From contig NZ_JASGBH010000008.1 of NCBI RefSeq assembly GCF_030053395.1, positions 1 to 64,000 of the forward strand: DNA of 64,000 nt. Reading direction: 5' to 3'. Each line of letters starts with the position of its first letter. Position 1 is the first letter of the stretch. This DNA comes from Limnohabitans lacus (GTDB taxonomy: Bacteria > Pseudomonadota > Gammaproteobacteria > Burkholderiales > Burkholderiaceae_C). This document shows, piece after piece, positions 49,496-61,297 of this stretch. The notes beneath the pieces are model-generated. The model was not told where the DNA came from, made no database searches, and saw nothing but the letters and a program-made list of their open reading frames with translations. Both the position numbers and the translations under genes were made by a program.

Positions 49496-50347
49496 TCAGG
49501 TCAAGGACAACACCACGCCCACAAAAACGCTGAAGCCCAGCCAGTGGTTCAGTCGAAAGGCTTTGAAGCAGCCCTCGCGGCTGCGCTGGCGGATCAAGCT
49601 GTGGTGCCAGACCACTTGGCCTGCCGAGACCGCCAAGGCCAGCCAGAACCCCAGCCCTTGCTCAGGCGCGTTCAAAAGCCACGCCCAGATGGCCAGGTAC
49701 GCGCCATAAAAACTCATGATGGCGGGCACATCGTGCTCGCCCAAGGTGATGGCCGAGGTCTTCATGCCGATCTTCAAGTCATCGTCGCGGTCCACCATGG
49801 CGTATTCGGTGTCGTAAGCCAAGACCCAAAACAGATTGCCCACCAGCAGTGCCCAAGCCAATGCAGGCACCTGCCCCTGCACAGCAGCAAACGCCATCGG
49901 GATGCCGAAACTGAAGGCCACGCCCAGCACCGCTTGCGGCATGGAGACATAACGCTTGGCATACGGGTACGCCAAGGTCACGGCCAAGGCCGCGAAAGAC
50001 CAAGCGATGGTGACGCTGTTGGTCGTCAGCACCAAACCAAACGCGCACAGCGCCAGCACCGCCCCCACAGCCAAAGCTTCTTGGGTGCCGATGCGGCCAC
50101 TGGTGACGGGGCGGTTGGCCGTGCGCTTGACGTGCTTGTCAAAGTCACGGTCGGCCACATCGTTGATGCAACAGCCCGCGCTGCGCATGAGGATGGTGCC
50201 CAAGGTAAACACCGCGATCAAATGCCAGCCCGGAAAGCCGCCTGCCGCCACCCACAAAGCCGCCAGCGAAGGCCAGAGCAACAACAACCAGCCCGCAGGC
50301 CGGTTCCAGCGGATCAAATCCAGGTACAGCTTGATTTTCTCGGTCAT
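49496..50347 (-). CDS. ubiA: 4-hydroxybenzoate octaprenyltransferase
   Basis: 283 residues from [20 protein letters not shown] (ATG at 50347); the longer frame covers a repeat element and is rejected. Aspartate-rich motifs [19 protein letters not shown] and [20 protein letters not shown] lie in loops between about nine membrane spans. It prenylates 4-hydroxybenzoate in ubiquinone synthesis. Last of recG–oxyR–ubiA. Confidence 0.95.
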   Translation of the reverse strand: MTEKIKLYLDLIRWNRPAGWLLLLWPSLAALWVAAGGFPGWHLIAVFTLGTILMRSAGCCINDVADRDFDKHVKRTANRPVTSGRIGTQEALAVGAVLALCAFGLVLTTNSVTIAWSFAALAVTLAYPYAKRYVSMPQAVLGVAFSFGIPMAFAAVQGQVPALAWALLVGNLFWVLAYDTEYAMVDRDDDLKIGMKTSAITLGEHDVPAIMSFYGAYLAIWAWLLNAPEQGLGFWLALAVSAGQVVWHHSLIRQRSREGCFKAFRLNHWLGFSVFVGVVLSLT

Positions 50348-50395
50348 GGCGCAATTATCCGCGTCCCAATGCAGCGGCCGTACAGCGAGCCTTGT

Positions 50396-50465
50396 AGGTC
50401 GGCGCTTCAGCCTCGACAAAGACCCGTGCGGCTCACTCACCTTTCGGGGCTGAAGCCGCCGACCT
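50396..50465. repeat. REP-like inverted repeat
   Basis: AGGTCGGCGCTTCAGCC (50396–50412) and GGCTGAAGCCGCCGACCT (50448–50465) are inverted copies with one base bulged, around a 35-bp centre. It fills the gap between oxyR and ubiA. The GGTCGG/TTCAG arm recurs in shorter form after tgt. Confidence 0.7.
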
Positions 50466-50474
50466 GCGGGGAAG

Positions 50475-51440
50475 TCACGACAGGCGCGTCACGCCGGGCA
50501 AGGCGCAGGCATACACCGCATTGCGCAAAGCAGCGATCGCCTCATAGCGGGTGAAGCTGCGCCGCCAGGCCAACACCACACGGCGCGTGGGCGGCAGGCC
50601 GCCATGCGGATCGACGATGGGCAGATAGCGCACATGGGCATCGCCATTGACCGACTTCTTATCGGGCTGGGCCCAAGCCTCTTCGGGCACCGACAAACGC
50701 GGCACCAAGGTCACGCCCATGCCGGCGGCCACCATGTGCTTGATGGTCTCCAGCGACGAGCCTTCAAAGCTTTTTCGGATGCCCTCGGTGCGGCTGGAAA
50801 ACCGCGCGAACTCCGGACACACCTCGAGCACATGGTCGCGAAAGCAATGCCCATTGCCCAAGAGCAGCATGGTTTCGTCCTTGAGCTGGTCGGTGGTCAG
50901 CGAAGCCTCTCCCGCCAAAGGGTGCGCGCGCGGCAAGGCCGCCACAAAGGGCTCGTCGTACAGCGGCGCTTGGGCCAGTCCCGTGTCCGGAAAAGGCTCG
51001 GCCAAGATCGCGCAATCGATCTCGCCGGTGCGCAGCATCTCCAGCAAACGCACTGTGAAGTTCTCTTGCAGCATGAGCGGCATCTGCGGTGTGCGTGTGA
51101 TCACCTGGCGCACGAGATCAGGCAACAAATAAGGGCCGATGGTGTAGATCACGCCCAGCCGCAAAGGGCCAGACAGCGGGTCTTTGCCACGCTTGGCGAT
51201 TTCTTTGATCTCGGCGGCCTGCTCCAGCACGCTTTGCGCTTGGCGCACCACCTCGTCACCCAGTGCCGTGACCGACACTTCGCTTGCGCTGCGCTCGAAG
51301 ATCTTCATGTCCAGCTCTTCTTCGAGCTTCTTGATCGCCAGCGACAGGGTGGGCTGCGACACGTGACAGGCCTCAGCGGCCTTGCCAAAGTGTTTTTCGC
51401 GGGCCACGGCCACGATGTATTTGAGTTCGGTCAGGGTCAT
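50475..51440 (-). CDS. oxyR: Hydrogen peroxide-responsive LysR regulator OxyR
   Basis: 321 residues. LysR helix-turn-helix in [20 protein letters not shown]. The redox cysteines are Cys199 and Cys208 in [17 protein letters not shown], at the same numbers as in E. coli OxyR. It activates peroxide defence genes; in some betaproteobacteria it also represses. Starts 15 bp after the recG stop, so it is probably read from the recG transcript as well as an internal promoter. Confidence 0.93.
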   Translation of the reverse strand: MTLTELKYIVAVAREKHFGKAAEACHVSQPTLSLAIKKLEEELDMKIFERSASEVSVTALGDEVVRQAQSVLEQAAEIKEIAKRGKDPLSGPLRLGVIYTIGPYLLPDLVRQVITRTPQMPLMLQENFTVRLLEMLRTGEIDCAILAEPFPDTGLAQAPLYDEPFVAALPRAHPLAGEASLTTDQLKDETMLLLGNGHCFRDHVLEVCPEFARFSSRTEGIRKSFEGSSLETIKHMVAAGMGVTLVPRLSVPEEAWAQPDKKSVNGDAHVRYLPIVDPHGGLPPTRRVVLAWRRSFTRYEAIAALRNAVYACALPGVTRLS

Positions 51441-51455
51441 GGCCGTATTGGAACA

Positions 51456-53525
51456 TCAAGCTTTGAGGTACTCGGATTTCCCGCCCAACCAGCGGCCTAT
51501 GTGGCGCTCGGCCAAGTGCGGGTGCTGGTCCAGCATCTGCGGCGCCAAGGCGCGGGCCCACTCCAGCAAGGGCGTGTCCGTCTCCAAATCGGCAAAGCGC
51601 AGCAAGGGCGCACCCGACTGGCGTGCCCCCAAAAACTCGCCGGGCCCCCGGATCTCTAGATCGCGCCGGGCGATCTCGAAACCGTCGTTGGTCTCGACCA
51701 TGGCGCGCAAGCGCTCACGCGCAGTCTCGCTCAAGCGCCCGCCTTCGGGCGTGCCGTACAGCAGCACACAGGCCGACGCCGCCGCACCGCGCCCCACCCG
51801 GCCGCGCAACTGGTGCAACTGGGAGAGGCCAAAGCGCTCGGCATGCTCGATCACCATCAGCGAGGCATTGGGCACATCCACCCCCACCTCGATCACCGTG
51901 GTGCTGACCAGCACACCCATGACACCTGCGGTGAACAGGTCCATCACCGCCTTTTTTTCGGCCACGGGCATGCGCGAGTGCAGCAGGCCCACCATCACGC
52001 CCGGCAGCGCCTCGCTCAGGTCGGCATGGGTTTGCGTCGCGTTGGTCAGGTCCAGCGCTTCGCTTTCTTCGATCAGCGGGCAGACCCAATACACCTGCCG
52101 GCCTTGCTGCAGCTGCGCCCCGATGCGCTCGACCACCTCGTGGCGGCGGTGGTCCGACACCACCCGCGTGACGATGGGCGTGCGCCCGGGCGGCAGCTCG
52201 TCAATCACCGACACATCCAAGTCGGCGTAATAGCTCATGGCCAGGGTGCGCGGAATGGGCGTGGCCGTCATCATCAGCATGTGCGGCTCCATGCCGCCTT
52301 CTTGCATCTTGCCGCGCAGCGCCAGGCGCTGCGCCACACCAAAGCGGTGCTGCTCGTCGATCACGGCCAGCGCCAAATTTTTGAACTTGACGTGCTCCTG
52401 AATCACCGCGTGGGTGCCCACCACCAGCGCGGCTTCGCCCGACTCGATCATCGCCAACATGGCCGCGCGTTCTTTCTTCTTCTGGCTGCCAATCAGCCAA
52501 GCGACCTTGACGCCCAAAGGCTCCAGCCAGCCCACCAGCTTGGCAAAGTGCTGGGTGGCCAAAATTTCAGTGGGGGCCATCAGGGCGCATTGCCAACCGG
52601 CATCGACCGCCACCATGGCCGCAAGCGCCGCGACCACCGTTTTGCCCGCACCCACATCGCCTTGCAGCAAGCGGTGCATGGGCACCTGGCGGGCCAGGTC
52701 TTGAGCGATCTCACGGCCCACGCGCTGCTGGGCATTCGTGAGGCCAAAAGGCAATGCCTTGAGCAGCTGGCCATACAAACCCTGGGCTTGGTGCTTCAGG
52801 GCGGGGGCGCGCAACAAATCGCGCTCGCGCTTGGCCGTCAGCTGCGACAACTGCTGGGCCAGCAACTCCTCGCATTTGAGGCGAATCCAAGCCGGATGGC
52901 TGCGGTCCTCGAGGGCGGCGAGCGACACATCGGGCGTGGGGTGGTGCAAGAACTGCAAGGCCTCGCGCAGCGACAAGGCGCCACGGCGGTCCGGCCAAGC
53001 GATGCCGGGGGGCAAGGTCTCGCTCAGGTCCGCATGGTTCAGACCATTGATCACGGCGCGACGCAAATACGGTTGCGCCAGTCCGGCCACTGTGGAGTAC
53101 ACCGGCGTCAGGGCCTCGGCCAAAGTGCCGCCTGCCGCCTTGAAGCTGGGGTGCATCATGGTCAGGCCCATGAATCCGCCACGCACCTCGCCACGCGCCC
53201 GGATGCGGTTGCCCACCGCCAGCGCCTTTTGCTGCGAGGGGTAGAAACTGAAAAACCGCATCACACAGGTGTCTGAGCCGTCGTCCACCGTCACCAGCAG
53301 CTGGCGGCGCGGCCGCATGGAGATCTCGCAAGCCGTGACGGTGGCCTCGATCTGCGCGGTATCGCCCTCGCGCACATCGCGCAGCTTGACGATGCGGGTC
53401 TCGTCCTCGTAACGCAAAGGCAGGTGCAAAGCCAGATCGATGTCACGCACCAAGCCCAGCTTGATCAGCGCTTTTTGAGGCGCAGACAGCGTTTTGGCGG
53501 GGGTGGCAGCAGGCTTGGCGGGCAT
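51456..53525 (-). CDS. recG: ATP-dependent DNA helicase RecG
   Basis: 689 residues from MPAKPAATPAKTLSAPQKAL (ATG at 53525). N-terminal wedge/OB domain, then Walker A LLQGDVGAGKTVVAALAAM, DEQH box VIDEQHRFGVAQR, TATPIPRTLAMSYYADLDVS, and VGVDVPNASLMVIEHAERFG with LHQLRGRVGRG in the second RecA fold. It remodels stalled forks and branched DNA. Confidence 0.97.
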   Translation of the reverse strand: MPAKPAATPAKTLSAPQKALIKLGLVRDIDLALHLPLRYEDETRIVKLRDVREGDTAQIEATVTACEISMRPRRQLLVTVDDGSDTCVMRFFSFYPSQQKALAVGNRIRARGEVRGGFMGLTMMHPSFKAAGGTLAEALTPVYSTVAGLAQPYLRRAVINGLNHADLSETLPPGIAWPDRRGALSLREALQFLHHPTPDVSLAALEDRSHPAWIRLKCEELLAQQLSQLTAKRERDLLRAPALKHQAQGLYGQLLKALPFGLTNAQQRVGREIAQDLARQVPMHRLLQGDVGAGKTVVAALAAMVAVDAGWQCALMAPTEILATQHFAKLVGWLEPLGVKVAWLIGSQKKKERAAMLAMIESGEAALVVGTHAVIQEHVKFKNLALAVIDEQHRFGVAQRLALRGKMQEGGMEPHMLMMTATPIPRTLAMSYYADLDVSVIDELPPGRTPIVTRVVSDHRRHEVVERIGAQLQQGRQVYWVCPLIEESEALDLTNATQTHADLSEALPGVMVGLLHSRMPVAEKKAVMDLFTAGVMGVLVSTTVIEVGVDVPNASLMVIEHAERFGLSQLHQLRGRVGRGAAASACVLLYGTPEGGRLSETARERLRAMVETNDGFEIARRDLEIRGPGEFLGARQSGAPLLRFADLETDTPLLEWARALAPQMLDQHPHLAERHIGRWLGGKSEYLKA

Positions 53526-53558
53526 GGGGTGATTGTGCCGCGAAGCCAGGCCCACCGT

Positions 53559-54407
53559 TCACAGCTTTTCGGTCTCGCCCACCTTGGGCTGCCACTTCAT
53601 CAAACGCTTTTCGATGAGGCCCACCAAAGCGTCGATGGCCAGGGCAAAGACCGTCAGCACCAGGATGCCGGCCATGACGGTGTTGATGTCGAAACTGCCT
53701 TCGGCTTGCAGGATCAAGTAGCCCACGCCTTGGCTGGAGCCCAGGTACTCGCCCACCACGGCGCCCACAAAGGCCAGGCCCACCGAGGTGTGCAGCGAGC
53801 TGAACACCCAACTGGTGGCGCTGGGCAGGTACACGTGGCGCAGCAACTGGCGCTGGCTGGCGCCCAACATGCGGGCATTGGCCAGCACCACGGGGCTGAC
53901 TTCCTTGACGCCTTGGTACACATTGAAGAACACGATGAAAAACACCAGCGTCACGCCCAGCGCCACTTTGGAGCCGATGCCCAAACCAAACCACACCGAA
54001 AAAATCGGCGCCAAGATGATGCGGGGCATGGCGTTGAGCGCCTTGATGTAGGGCTCCAAAATGGCCGAGGCCATGGGCGAGAGCGCCAGCCACAAGCCGC
54101 CCAAGAGCCCCGTGCTCGCGCCAATGGCAAACGCCAGCAGGGTCTCGATGAGCGTGATGCCCAGGTGCTGGTAGATGTTGGCATCGCCCACAAACCAAGT
54201 CCAGATGCGTTCAAATATCTGCACCGGCTCGCCAAAGAAAAACGCCGCTTGCCGGTCGTTGTCGAACATGAAGGGCGGGATCAGCCCCGGCTGCGTCAGC
54301 ACATGCCAGACCACAAACAAGAGCACCAGCAAGCCCAACTGCCACAGGCGCAATGTGGCTTTGCGGGGTTTGATCAGGTTCCAAACAGTGGACATCATGG
54401 GGGACAC
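53559..54407 (-). CDS. ABC transporter permease (SsuC/TauC-like)
   Basis: 282 residues; later Mets at about 54398 and 54395 are possible starts. Six membrane spans with an EAA-type loop VLANARMLGASQRQLLRHVY. It belongs to the nitrate/sulfonate/taurine permease family (BPD_transp_1). The start abuts the ATPase stop codon. Substrate not determined. Confidence 0.85.
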   Translation of the reverse strand: MSPMMSTVWNLIKPRKATLRLWQLGLLVLLFVVWHVLTQPGLIPPFMFDNDRQAAFFFGEPVQIFERIWTWFVGDANIYQHLGITLIETLLAFAIGASTGLLGGLWLALSPMASAILEPYIKALNAMPRIILAPIFSVWFGLGIGSKVALGVTLVFFIVFFNVYQGVKEVSPVVLANARMLGASQRQLLRHVYLPSATSWVFSSLHTSVGLAFVGAVVGEYLGSSQGVGYLILQAEGSFDINTVMAGILVLTVFALAIDALVGLIEKRLMKWQPKVGETEKL

Positions 54408-55223
54408 TCAGTTCGCTTTTTGCAGTTGTTGTTGGTAGCCCTTGAGCACTTCTTCGCGCAGCACCGCCCAGATGGCCTGGTGCAGTTCCATGAAGCGGGG
54501 TGTCATTTTGATTTCAGCCACATCGCGCGGGCGCGGCAAATCGATGGTGAATTCGCCAATCGGGTGCGACGCGGGCCCCGCACTCAAGATCACCACACGG
54601 TCGCTCATGGCAATGGCTTCGTCCAGGTCGTGCGTGATGAACAGCACCGACTTCTTTTTGGACTGCCAAAGCGCCAGCAACTCGTTTTCCATCAGCTGAC
54701 GGGTTTGGATGTCGAGCGCAGAAAAGGGCTCGTCCATCAAGATGATGTCCGGGTCCATCACCAGGGTCTGCGCCAGGCTGGCACGCTTGCGCATGCCGCC
54801 GCTCATTTGGTGCGGATAACGGTCGCCAAAGCCGCCCAGGCCCACACGGCGCAGCCAATCTTCGGACTGCGCTTGTGCGGTGCTTTTGTCCACACCGCGA
54901 AAGGTCAGCCCCGCCATCACGTTTTGCAAAGCGGTGCGCCAAGGCATCAGGCTTTCGGCTTGGAACATGTAGCCCGCGCGGGCATTCACCCCCGTCAAGG
55001 GTTCGCCATAAATGTGGACCGAGCCTTGGCTTGGCTGCAACAAACCGGCCGCCATGTTGAGCAAGGTGCTCTTGCCGCAACCGGTGGGGCCCACCACGCT
55101 GACGAACTCGCCATCGGCCACCGTGAGCGACACGTTTTCCACAGCGGTGTAGCGCTGCCCCGGCGCATCGGGGCTGACAAAGGTGCAGGCCACACCCTGC
55201 AGCGCGATCGATGGCAGGTTCAC
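54408..55223 (-). CDS. ABC transporter ATPase (SsuB/TauB-like)
   Basis: 271 residues. Walker A VGPTGCGKSTLLNM, Q-loop MFQAESLMPWRTALQNV, signature MSGGMRKRASLAQTL and Walker B IILMDEPFSALDIQTRQL. Signature LSGGM is the variant typical of the sulfonate/nitrate group. One base separates it from the binding-protein gene. Confidence 0.88.
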   Translation of the reverse strand: MNLPSIALQGVACTFVSPDAPGQRYTAVENVSLTVADGEFVSVVGPTGCGKSTLLNMAAGLLQPSQGSVHIYGEPLTGVNARAGYMFQAESLMPWRTALQNVMAGLTFRGVDKSTAQAQSEDWLRRVGLGGFGDRYPHQMSGGMRKRASLAQTLVMDPDIILMDEPFSALDIQTRQLMENELLALWQSKKKSVLFITHDLDEAIAMSDRVVILSAGPASHPIGEFTIDLPRPRDVAEIKMTPRFMELHQAIWAVLREEVLKGYQQQLQKAN

Positions 55224-55224
55224 A

Positions 55225-56256
55225 TCAGCCCTTGGGGTATTTGGCGTTGGCTTTTTTCACGAAGTCGTTGGTGTAGACCGCGTTCAGGTTCAACTTGGCG
55301 GCAGCCAGTTTGTCGTCCACACTGGCCAGCGCCCTGAAGGCGGTCTCTGCGCCCTTGGCCGGGAAGCTGCCGTCCACCGACATGGCTTGCTTGGCAGCCA
55401 AAAAACCTTCGATGTAAACCGCCCGGTCGCCCAGCAAATAGCTCTCGGGCACGGCCTTGATGATGTCTCCGCCCCCGGCTTGCTGAATCCATTTGTTGGC
55501 TCGAACCATGGCATTGGCCAGCGCTTGCGCGGTGTGGGGGTGTTTGTCCAGGAAAGGCTGGGGCGCATACAGGCACCCGGCTGGCATGGGCCCGCCAAAC
55601 ACCTTTTCGGCCTCGGCCATGTTGCGCGTGTCGGTCACGATTTTCATGTCGCCCGAACGGGTCAAGAGGGTGATGACCGGGTCCAGATTGCTCATGGCAT
55701 CGATCTGCCCGGCGCGCATAGCGGCCACGGCGCCGCTGCCTGCCCCCACGCCCACAAAGCTCACATCGCTGGGCTTGAGACCCGCTTTGGCCAACACGAA
55801 GTTGGCCAGCACATTGGTGGAGCTGCCTGGCGCTGTGACGCCGATTTTTTTGCCCTTCAAGTCCGCCACCGTTTTGAAGTTGGGCAGGGTCTTGGGATTC
55901 ACACCCAGCACGATCTGGGGCGCCGCGCCCTGCAACACGAAGGCCCGCATGGGCTGGCCCTTGAACTGCATGTTGATGGTGTGCTCAAACGCGCCCGAGA
56001 CCACGTCGGCACTGCCGCCCACCACCGCCTGCAAGGCACGCGAGCCGCCCGCAAAGTCCACGATGGTCACGTCCAGGCCTTCGGCCTTGAAGTAGCCCAG
56101 CTGCTCGGCAATGGTCAGGGGCAGGTAATAAAACAGGTTCTTGCCGCCCACGGCGATGGTGAGCTTGGGCTTTTCAAGCGCTTGCGCTTGGGCCAGTTGG
56201 GGCAAAGCGGTGGCGGCCATGCTGCCGACCATGAAGTCACGGCGGGTGAAGGGCAT
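55225..56256 (-). CDS. ABC transporter substrate-binding protein (NMT1/SsuA-like)
   Basis: 343 residues. The start TRRDFMVGSMAATALPQLAQ carries twin arginines followed by a hydrophobic stretch and AQA, so export by Tat is likely. The body has LGYFKAEGLDVTIVDFAGGS, the group’s first lobe, and VGVGAGSGAVAAMRAGQIDA, the hinge-side motif. Related proteins bind sulfonates, nitrate, pyrimidine precursors or aromatic acids; no neighbour gene narrows this. First gene of the operon, divergent from queA. Confidence 0.85.
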   Translation of the reverse strand: MPFTRRDFMVGSMAATALPQLAQAQALEKPKLTIAVGGKNLFYYLPLTIAEQLGYFKAEGLDVTIVDFAGGSRALQAVVGGSADVVSGAFEHTINMQFKGQPMRAFVLQGAAPQIVLGVNPKTLPNFKTVADLKGKKIGVTAPGSSTNVLANFVLAKAGLKPSDVSFVGVGAGSGAVAAMRAGQIDAMSNLDPVITLLTRSGDMKIVTDTRNMAEAEKVFGGPMPAGCLYAPQPFLDKHPHTAQALANAMVRANKWIQQAGGGDIIKAVPESYLLGDRAVYIEGFLAAKQAMSVDGSFPAKGAETAFRALASVDDKLAAAKLNLNAVYTNDFVKKANAKYPKG

Positions 56257-56376
56257 TTTCTTGTCTCCGAATGAGGCCCAGCCAAGGCACTGGATGGTTG
56301 CGCATGCAGTCTAATCCAAGTGCCCGTGCATTCCCTCGTCCATTGACGCACTTGAACGGACCAACCCCCCATTTGA

Positions 56377-56426
56377 ACGTGAGAAAATCACGTCCTTCTT
56401 CAACTTCGAACGGGCCTGTCCGGCCC
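56377..56426 (+). promoter_or_regulatory. Two small inverted repeats upstream of queA
   Basis: ACGTGA/TCACGT with a 5-bp centre (56377–56393) could be a protein-binding site. GGGCC/GGCCC (56412–56426) forms a hairpin ending 6 bp before the queA start, where no clear Shine-Dalgarno is seen, so it could limit initiation. Confidence 0.35.
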
Positions 56427-56432
56427 TGAAGC

Positions 56433-58705
<2,273 letters not shown>

Positions 58706-58713
58706 CCACGCAG

Positions 58714-58733
58714 GTCGGACATTCAGGTCCGAC
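58714..58733. repeat. REP-like hairpin between tgt and the FIST gene
   Basis: GTCGGAC/GTCCGAC with a 6-nt spacer, centred between two converging genes. It probably ends one or both transcripts without a T run. Confidence 0.6.
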
Positions 58734-58741
58734 TACCCCAT

Positions 58742-59986
58742 TCAATCGGTGGTGAACACCGTGAGCACACCGGTGTAGCCATACAGGTGGTGCCGCGCGA
58801 TCTCGCCAGCGGCAAAAAAGCCCACCAGGGGCACGTCACCCAGGGCGTGGCGGATGATTTGCAGCTCGGCACTCGGCCCGCCAAAGTGGGGGCCGCCCCG
58901 GCCAGTACAGCTGACATAGACCGCGCCTGCGATGCGCTTGCCTGCTTGTGGCAGGGTGGGCACGGGGTCGTCGCTGAAGGCGTTGATGGCTTCGATCGAC
59001 AGCATCTCGGGTTCGAGCTCTTCGCGAATTTCGGCGCACACCCGCACCAGATCGGCACGGGCAGCGTGCACATTGCGCTGGCAAAACGTCAGCCGCATGC
59101 CGGGCGCCAGGTGTTCGGCCACGGCCACGCCTTGGCGCATCGGGTCCAGGCCCACGATGTGGCGAACCAACACATCATTGCCTAAATTGCCTGCGCGGCC
59201 CACGCCAGACTGCCCGGCAGGACTCAAGCCCACCAAGGTTGAGCGCACCACAGGGATGGCTTTTTGCGGCTCGCTCAGGCTGATCTTCAACGCGTCCAGC
59301 ATCACATCGAGTGCGGGCTGGCCATCGAGCTTGAGCACCACATGGCGGTCGGCCTCGGTGACTTCGTGCTCGGCTGCAATGGGCTGGCAGCCTTGCGTGA
59401 CGCGCGACAGCAAACCCACCCGCGAAGAAAAGGCCACGCCACTCAAACCGCCTTCAAACACGCCCCCGGCTGCCAGCGTTTGCGGCTGGTCAGCGCTGAT
59501 GGCGAACTGCACACTGCGGGTGCGGCTGGAGGTCAAGCCGCCAAACACATAGCCCTGCTGGGTGCGCCCAGCCATCTCGGTGATCAGCTCGGCCAGATCG
59601 GGCGTGGCAGGATCGGCATGCACCAGCGCGGCATCGGCCCAATCGGCCGGCAAGGGCGAGACGCCCGAAAACACGCGGTAGTGCGCGGGTGCCACATTGC
59701 ACAGCATCACGGCCAGCGCTGGCTCGTCAAAGTATTCGGCGTTGTTGACCGCGATGCCCACGCCCACCGTGCCGGCCCAGTCGGTGACTTCGGGCAGCGC
59801 CTGGCGCAAATGGTCGAGCACGGCTTGCGCATCTTGGGCGTAATGGTCGGTGATGTAGACCAGCGCCAGCCGAGGCTCAGGGGCGTAGTCGGGCAAGGTC
59901 ATTTGCGCCCGCAGCTGGGCCAACACCAAGCCTGCGGCCATGCGCCACTGCGGGTGGGTGGCGTGGCCGTAGGGGAACAGCTTCAT
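58742..59986 (-). CDS. FIST N- and C-domain sensory protein
   Basis: 414 residues from MKLFPYGHATHPQWRMAAGL (ATG at 59986). The FIST_N domain spans about 30–230 (LALVYITDHYAQDAQAVL, YVFGGLTSS) and FIST_C about 240–390 (CTGRGGPHFGGPSAELQIIR … VPLVGFFAAGEI). FIST domains are predicted small-ligand sensors, possibly for amino acids, and have no enzyme activity assigned. Here no kinase or receptor domain is attached. The start overlaps the phaM stop by 4 bp (ATGA), so the two are translated together. Confidence 0.85.
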   Translation of the reverse strand: MKLFPYGHATHPQWRMAAGLVLAQLRAQMTLPDYAPEPRLALVYITDHYAQDAQAVLDHLRQALPEVTDWAGTVGVGIAVNNAEYFDEPALAVMLCNVAPAHYRVFSGVSPLPADWADAALVHADPATPDLAELITEMAGRTQQGYVFGGLTSSRTRSVQFAISADQPQTLAAGGVFEGGLSGVAFSSRVGLLSRVTQGCQPIAAEHEVTEADRHVVLKLDGQPALDVMLDALKISLSEPQKAIPVVRSTLVGLSPAGQSGVGRAGNLGNDVLVRHIVGLDPMRQGVAVAEHLAPGMRLTFCQRNVHAARADLVRVCAEIREELEPEMLSIEAINAFSDDPVPTLPQAGKRIAGAVYVSCTGRGGPHFGGPSAELQIIRHALGDVPLVGFFAAGEIARHHLYGYTGVLTVFTTD

Positions 59987-60699
59987 GGGGTCTTGCGCTT
60001 GGGGGCGGCTTGGCGAGACGCCGCTTTGGCCGCGGGCTTCTTGGCGCTGGTGGCTTTTTGGGCAGGCGCTTTTTTGGCCGCTGGCGCCTTCTTCGCTGGG
60101 GCGGTTTTGCTGCCTGATTTGTTGGCCGATTTGGCCGTCATGCCAGCCTTCATGGCTTCTGCGGCCACGTCTTTCACGGCGGCAGCGGCAATGTCTTGGA
60201 ACTGCTGGGTCAAAGCACCCCACCACTGCATCGGGTCCACCGCAGGCTTGGCCGCGGGTTTTTCGGTTGCGGATTCTTGTGGCGCCTCTTCGGGTTCGGG
60301 TTCTGGCTCGGGTGCAGCTTGTGGTGCAGCTTGAGGCGCTGGTGCAGGCTCTGCCGCAGGCTGAGCGGGCGGCTTGGCCGTGAAGGCCTTGGCCAAATCG
60401 GCCATGCTCACGTTCATGCTTTGCAAGGTGGACAGCGTCATTTTCTGCACCTCCATCGCCTGGATGGTCGCCTTGAGCGCCGTGGTGTTTTGCTCCAGCC
60501 AGAACAGCACCGACTTGAGTTCTTGGATGCGCTTGTCGATCTCTTCGACGCTGAGCGTGGGCGCGACCCAGCTGGCCATGCCGGGCACGGCGCCCGTGCC
60601 CGCTGCAGGGGCCGCTTGCGCGGCGGTCTTGGACAGGTTTTGCAAGAAGTCAAAACCTGGCACAAATTTGCCAAAGCCGAAGGCGGATGCGTCGCTCAT
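59983..60699 (-). CDS. phaM: PHA granule multifunctional regulator, PhaM family
   Basis: 238 residues. N-terminus KFVPGFDFLQNLSKTAAQAA, then the family core WVAPTLSVEEIDKRIQELKS and VLFWLEQNTTALKATIQAME. A Pro/Glu/Ala-rich linker (residues about 115–155) leads to a Lys/Ala-rich tail with AKKAPAAKKAPAQKATSAKK that resembles histone H1 and should bind DNA. In Ralstonia, PhaM activates PHA synthase and tethers granules to the nucleoid. GGAGAC precedes the start. It implies that this organism stores polyhydroxyalkanoate. Confidence 0.85.
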   Translation of the reverse strand: MSDASAFGFGKFVPGFDFLQNLSKTAAQAAPAAGTGAVPGMASWVAPTLSVEEIDKRIQELKSVLFWLEQNTTALKATIQAMEVQKMTLSTLQSMNVSMADLAKAFTAKPPAQPAAEPAPAPQAAPQAAPEPEPEPEEAPQESATEKPAAKPAVDPMQWWGALTQQFQDIAAAAVKDVAAEAMKAGMTAKSANKSGSKTAPAKKAPAAKKAPAQKATSAKKPAAKAASRQAAPKRKTP

Positions 60700-60769
60700 G
60701 GGGGTCTCCTCGAAGGGGTGTTGAGCGAAGCTTAAACGATGAAGCTTTCAGATGGCGCGCTGGCCCAGC

Positions 60770-61297
60770 TTACCGAGAGGCCAGCCATCGCTGGAGCATT
60801 GCTGGCGGCGGCGGGCCGATCACCCTTTGGGTCTGGCCTTTGGCGTCCACCAGCACCACATAGGGCGTGACGTTGGGCCAGGCCGGATCCACCGCCTGAC
60901 GGATGGCAGGCTCAAAGCCGTCAAACGCATACATCTTCGTCATGCCCTTGAAGTGCGTGGCGTGGCGCAGTGCCTGCGGGCCTGCCACGTCCATCATGAC
61001 GGCATTCAGTTCGGGTTTGTCTTTGCGCTGTTGCACCGCCTTGTGCAGCACCGCAAACGCGGCCGGGCACGTGCTGCAATACGAGGTGGTGAACAAATAA
61101 GCCGCAGGGCGTGGGCCGTGTTGCAAGGCATGCGCCCAGGTGGTCTCATCGAAAGGCAGCACCGTGCGCTGCGCAGCGGTGGTGGGATGTCCTAGCGCGT
61201 GCGCGTGCTGGTGTGCTTGCGCCAAAACCGCCGAGGAACTCAGGCCAAGCGCAGAGGCGCAGAGGGCCAGCACCGTGGATTTAAAAACGGAGGTCAT
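60770..61297 (-). CDS. Secreted thioredoxin-like protein with His-rich N-terminus
   Basis: 175 residues from MTSVFKSTVLALCASALGLS (ATG at 61297). Signal peptide ending AVLA, then QAHQHAHALGHP, four His in nine residues, a possible metal-binding segment. The fold motif is TTSYCSTCPAAFAVLHK, a CxxC active site of thioredoxin type, with cis-Pro near NVTPYVVLVDA. It starts 17 bp inside the end of the propeller gene, so the two are coupled. Substrate unknown; redox handling of a secreted or metal-binding partner is inference. Confidence 0.7.
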   Translation of the reverse strand: MTSVFKSTVLALCASALGLSSSAVLAQAHQHAHALGHPTTAAQRTVLPFDETTWAHALQHGPRPAAYLFTTSYCSTCPAAFAVLHKAVQQRKDKPELNAVMMDVAGPQALRHATHFKGMTKMYAFDGFEPAIRQAVDPAWPNVTPYVVLVDAKGQTQRVIGPPPPAMLQRWLASR

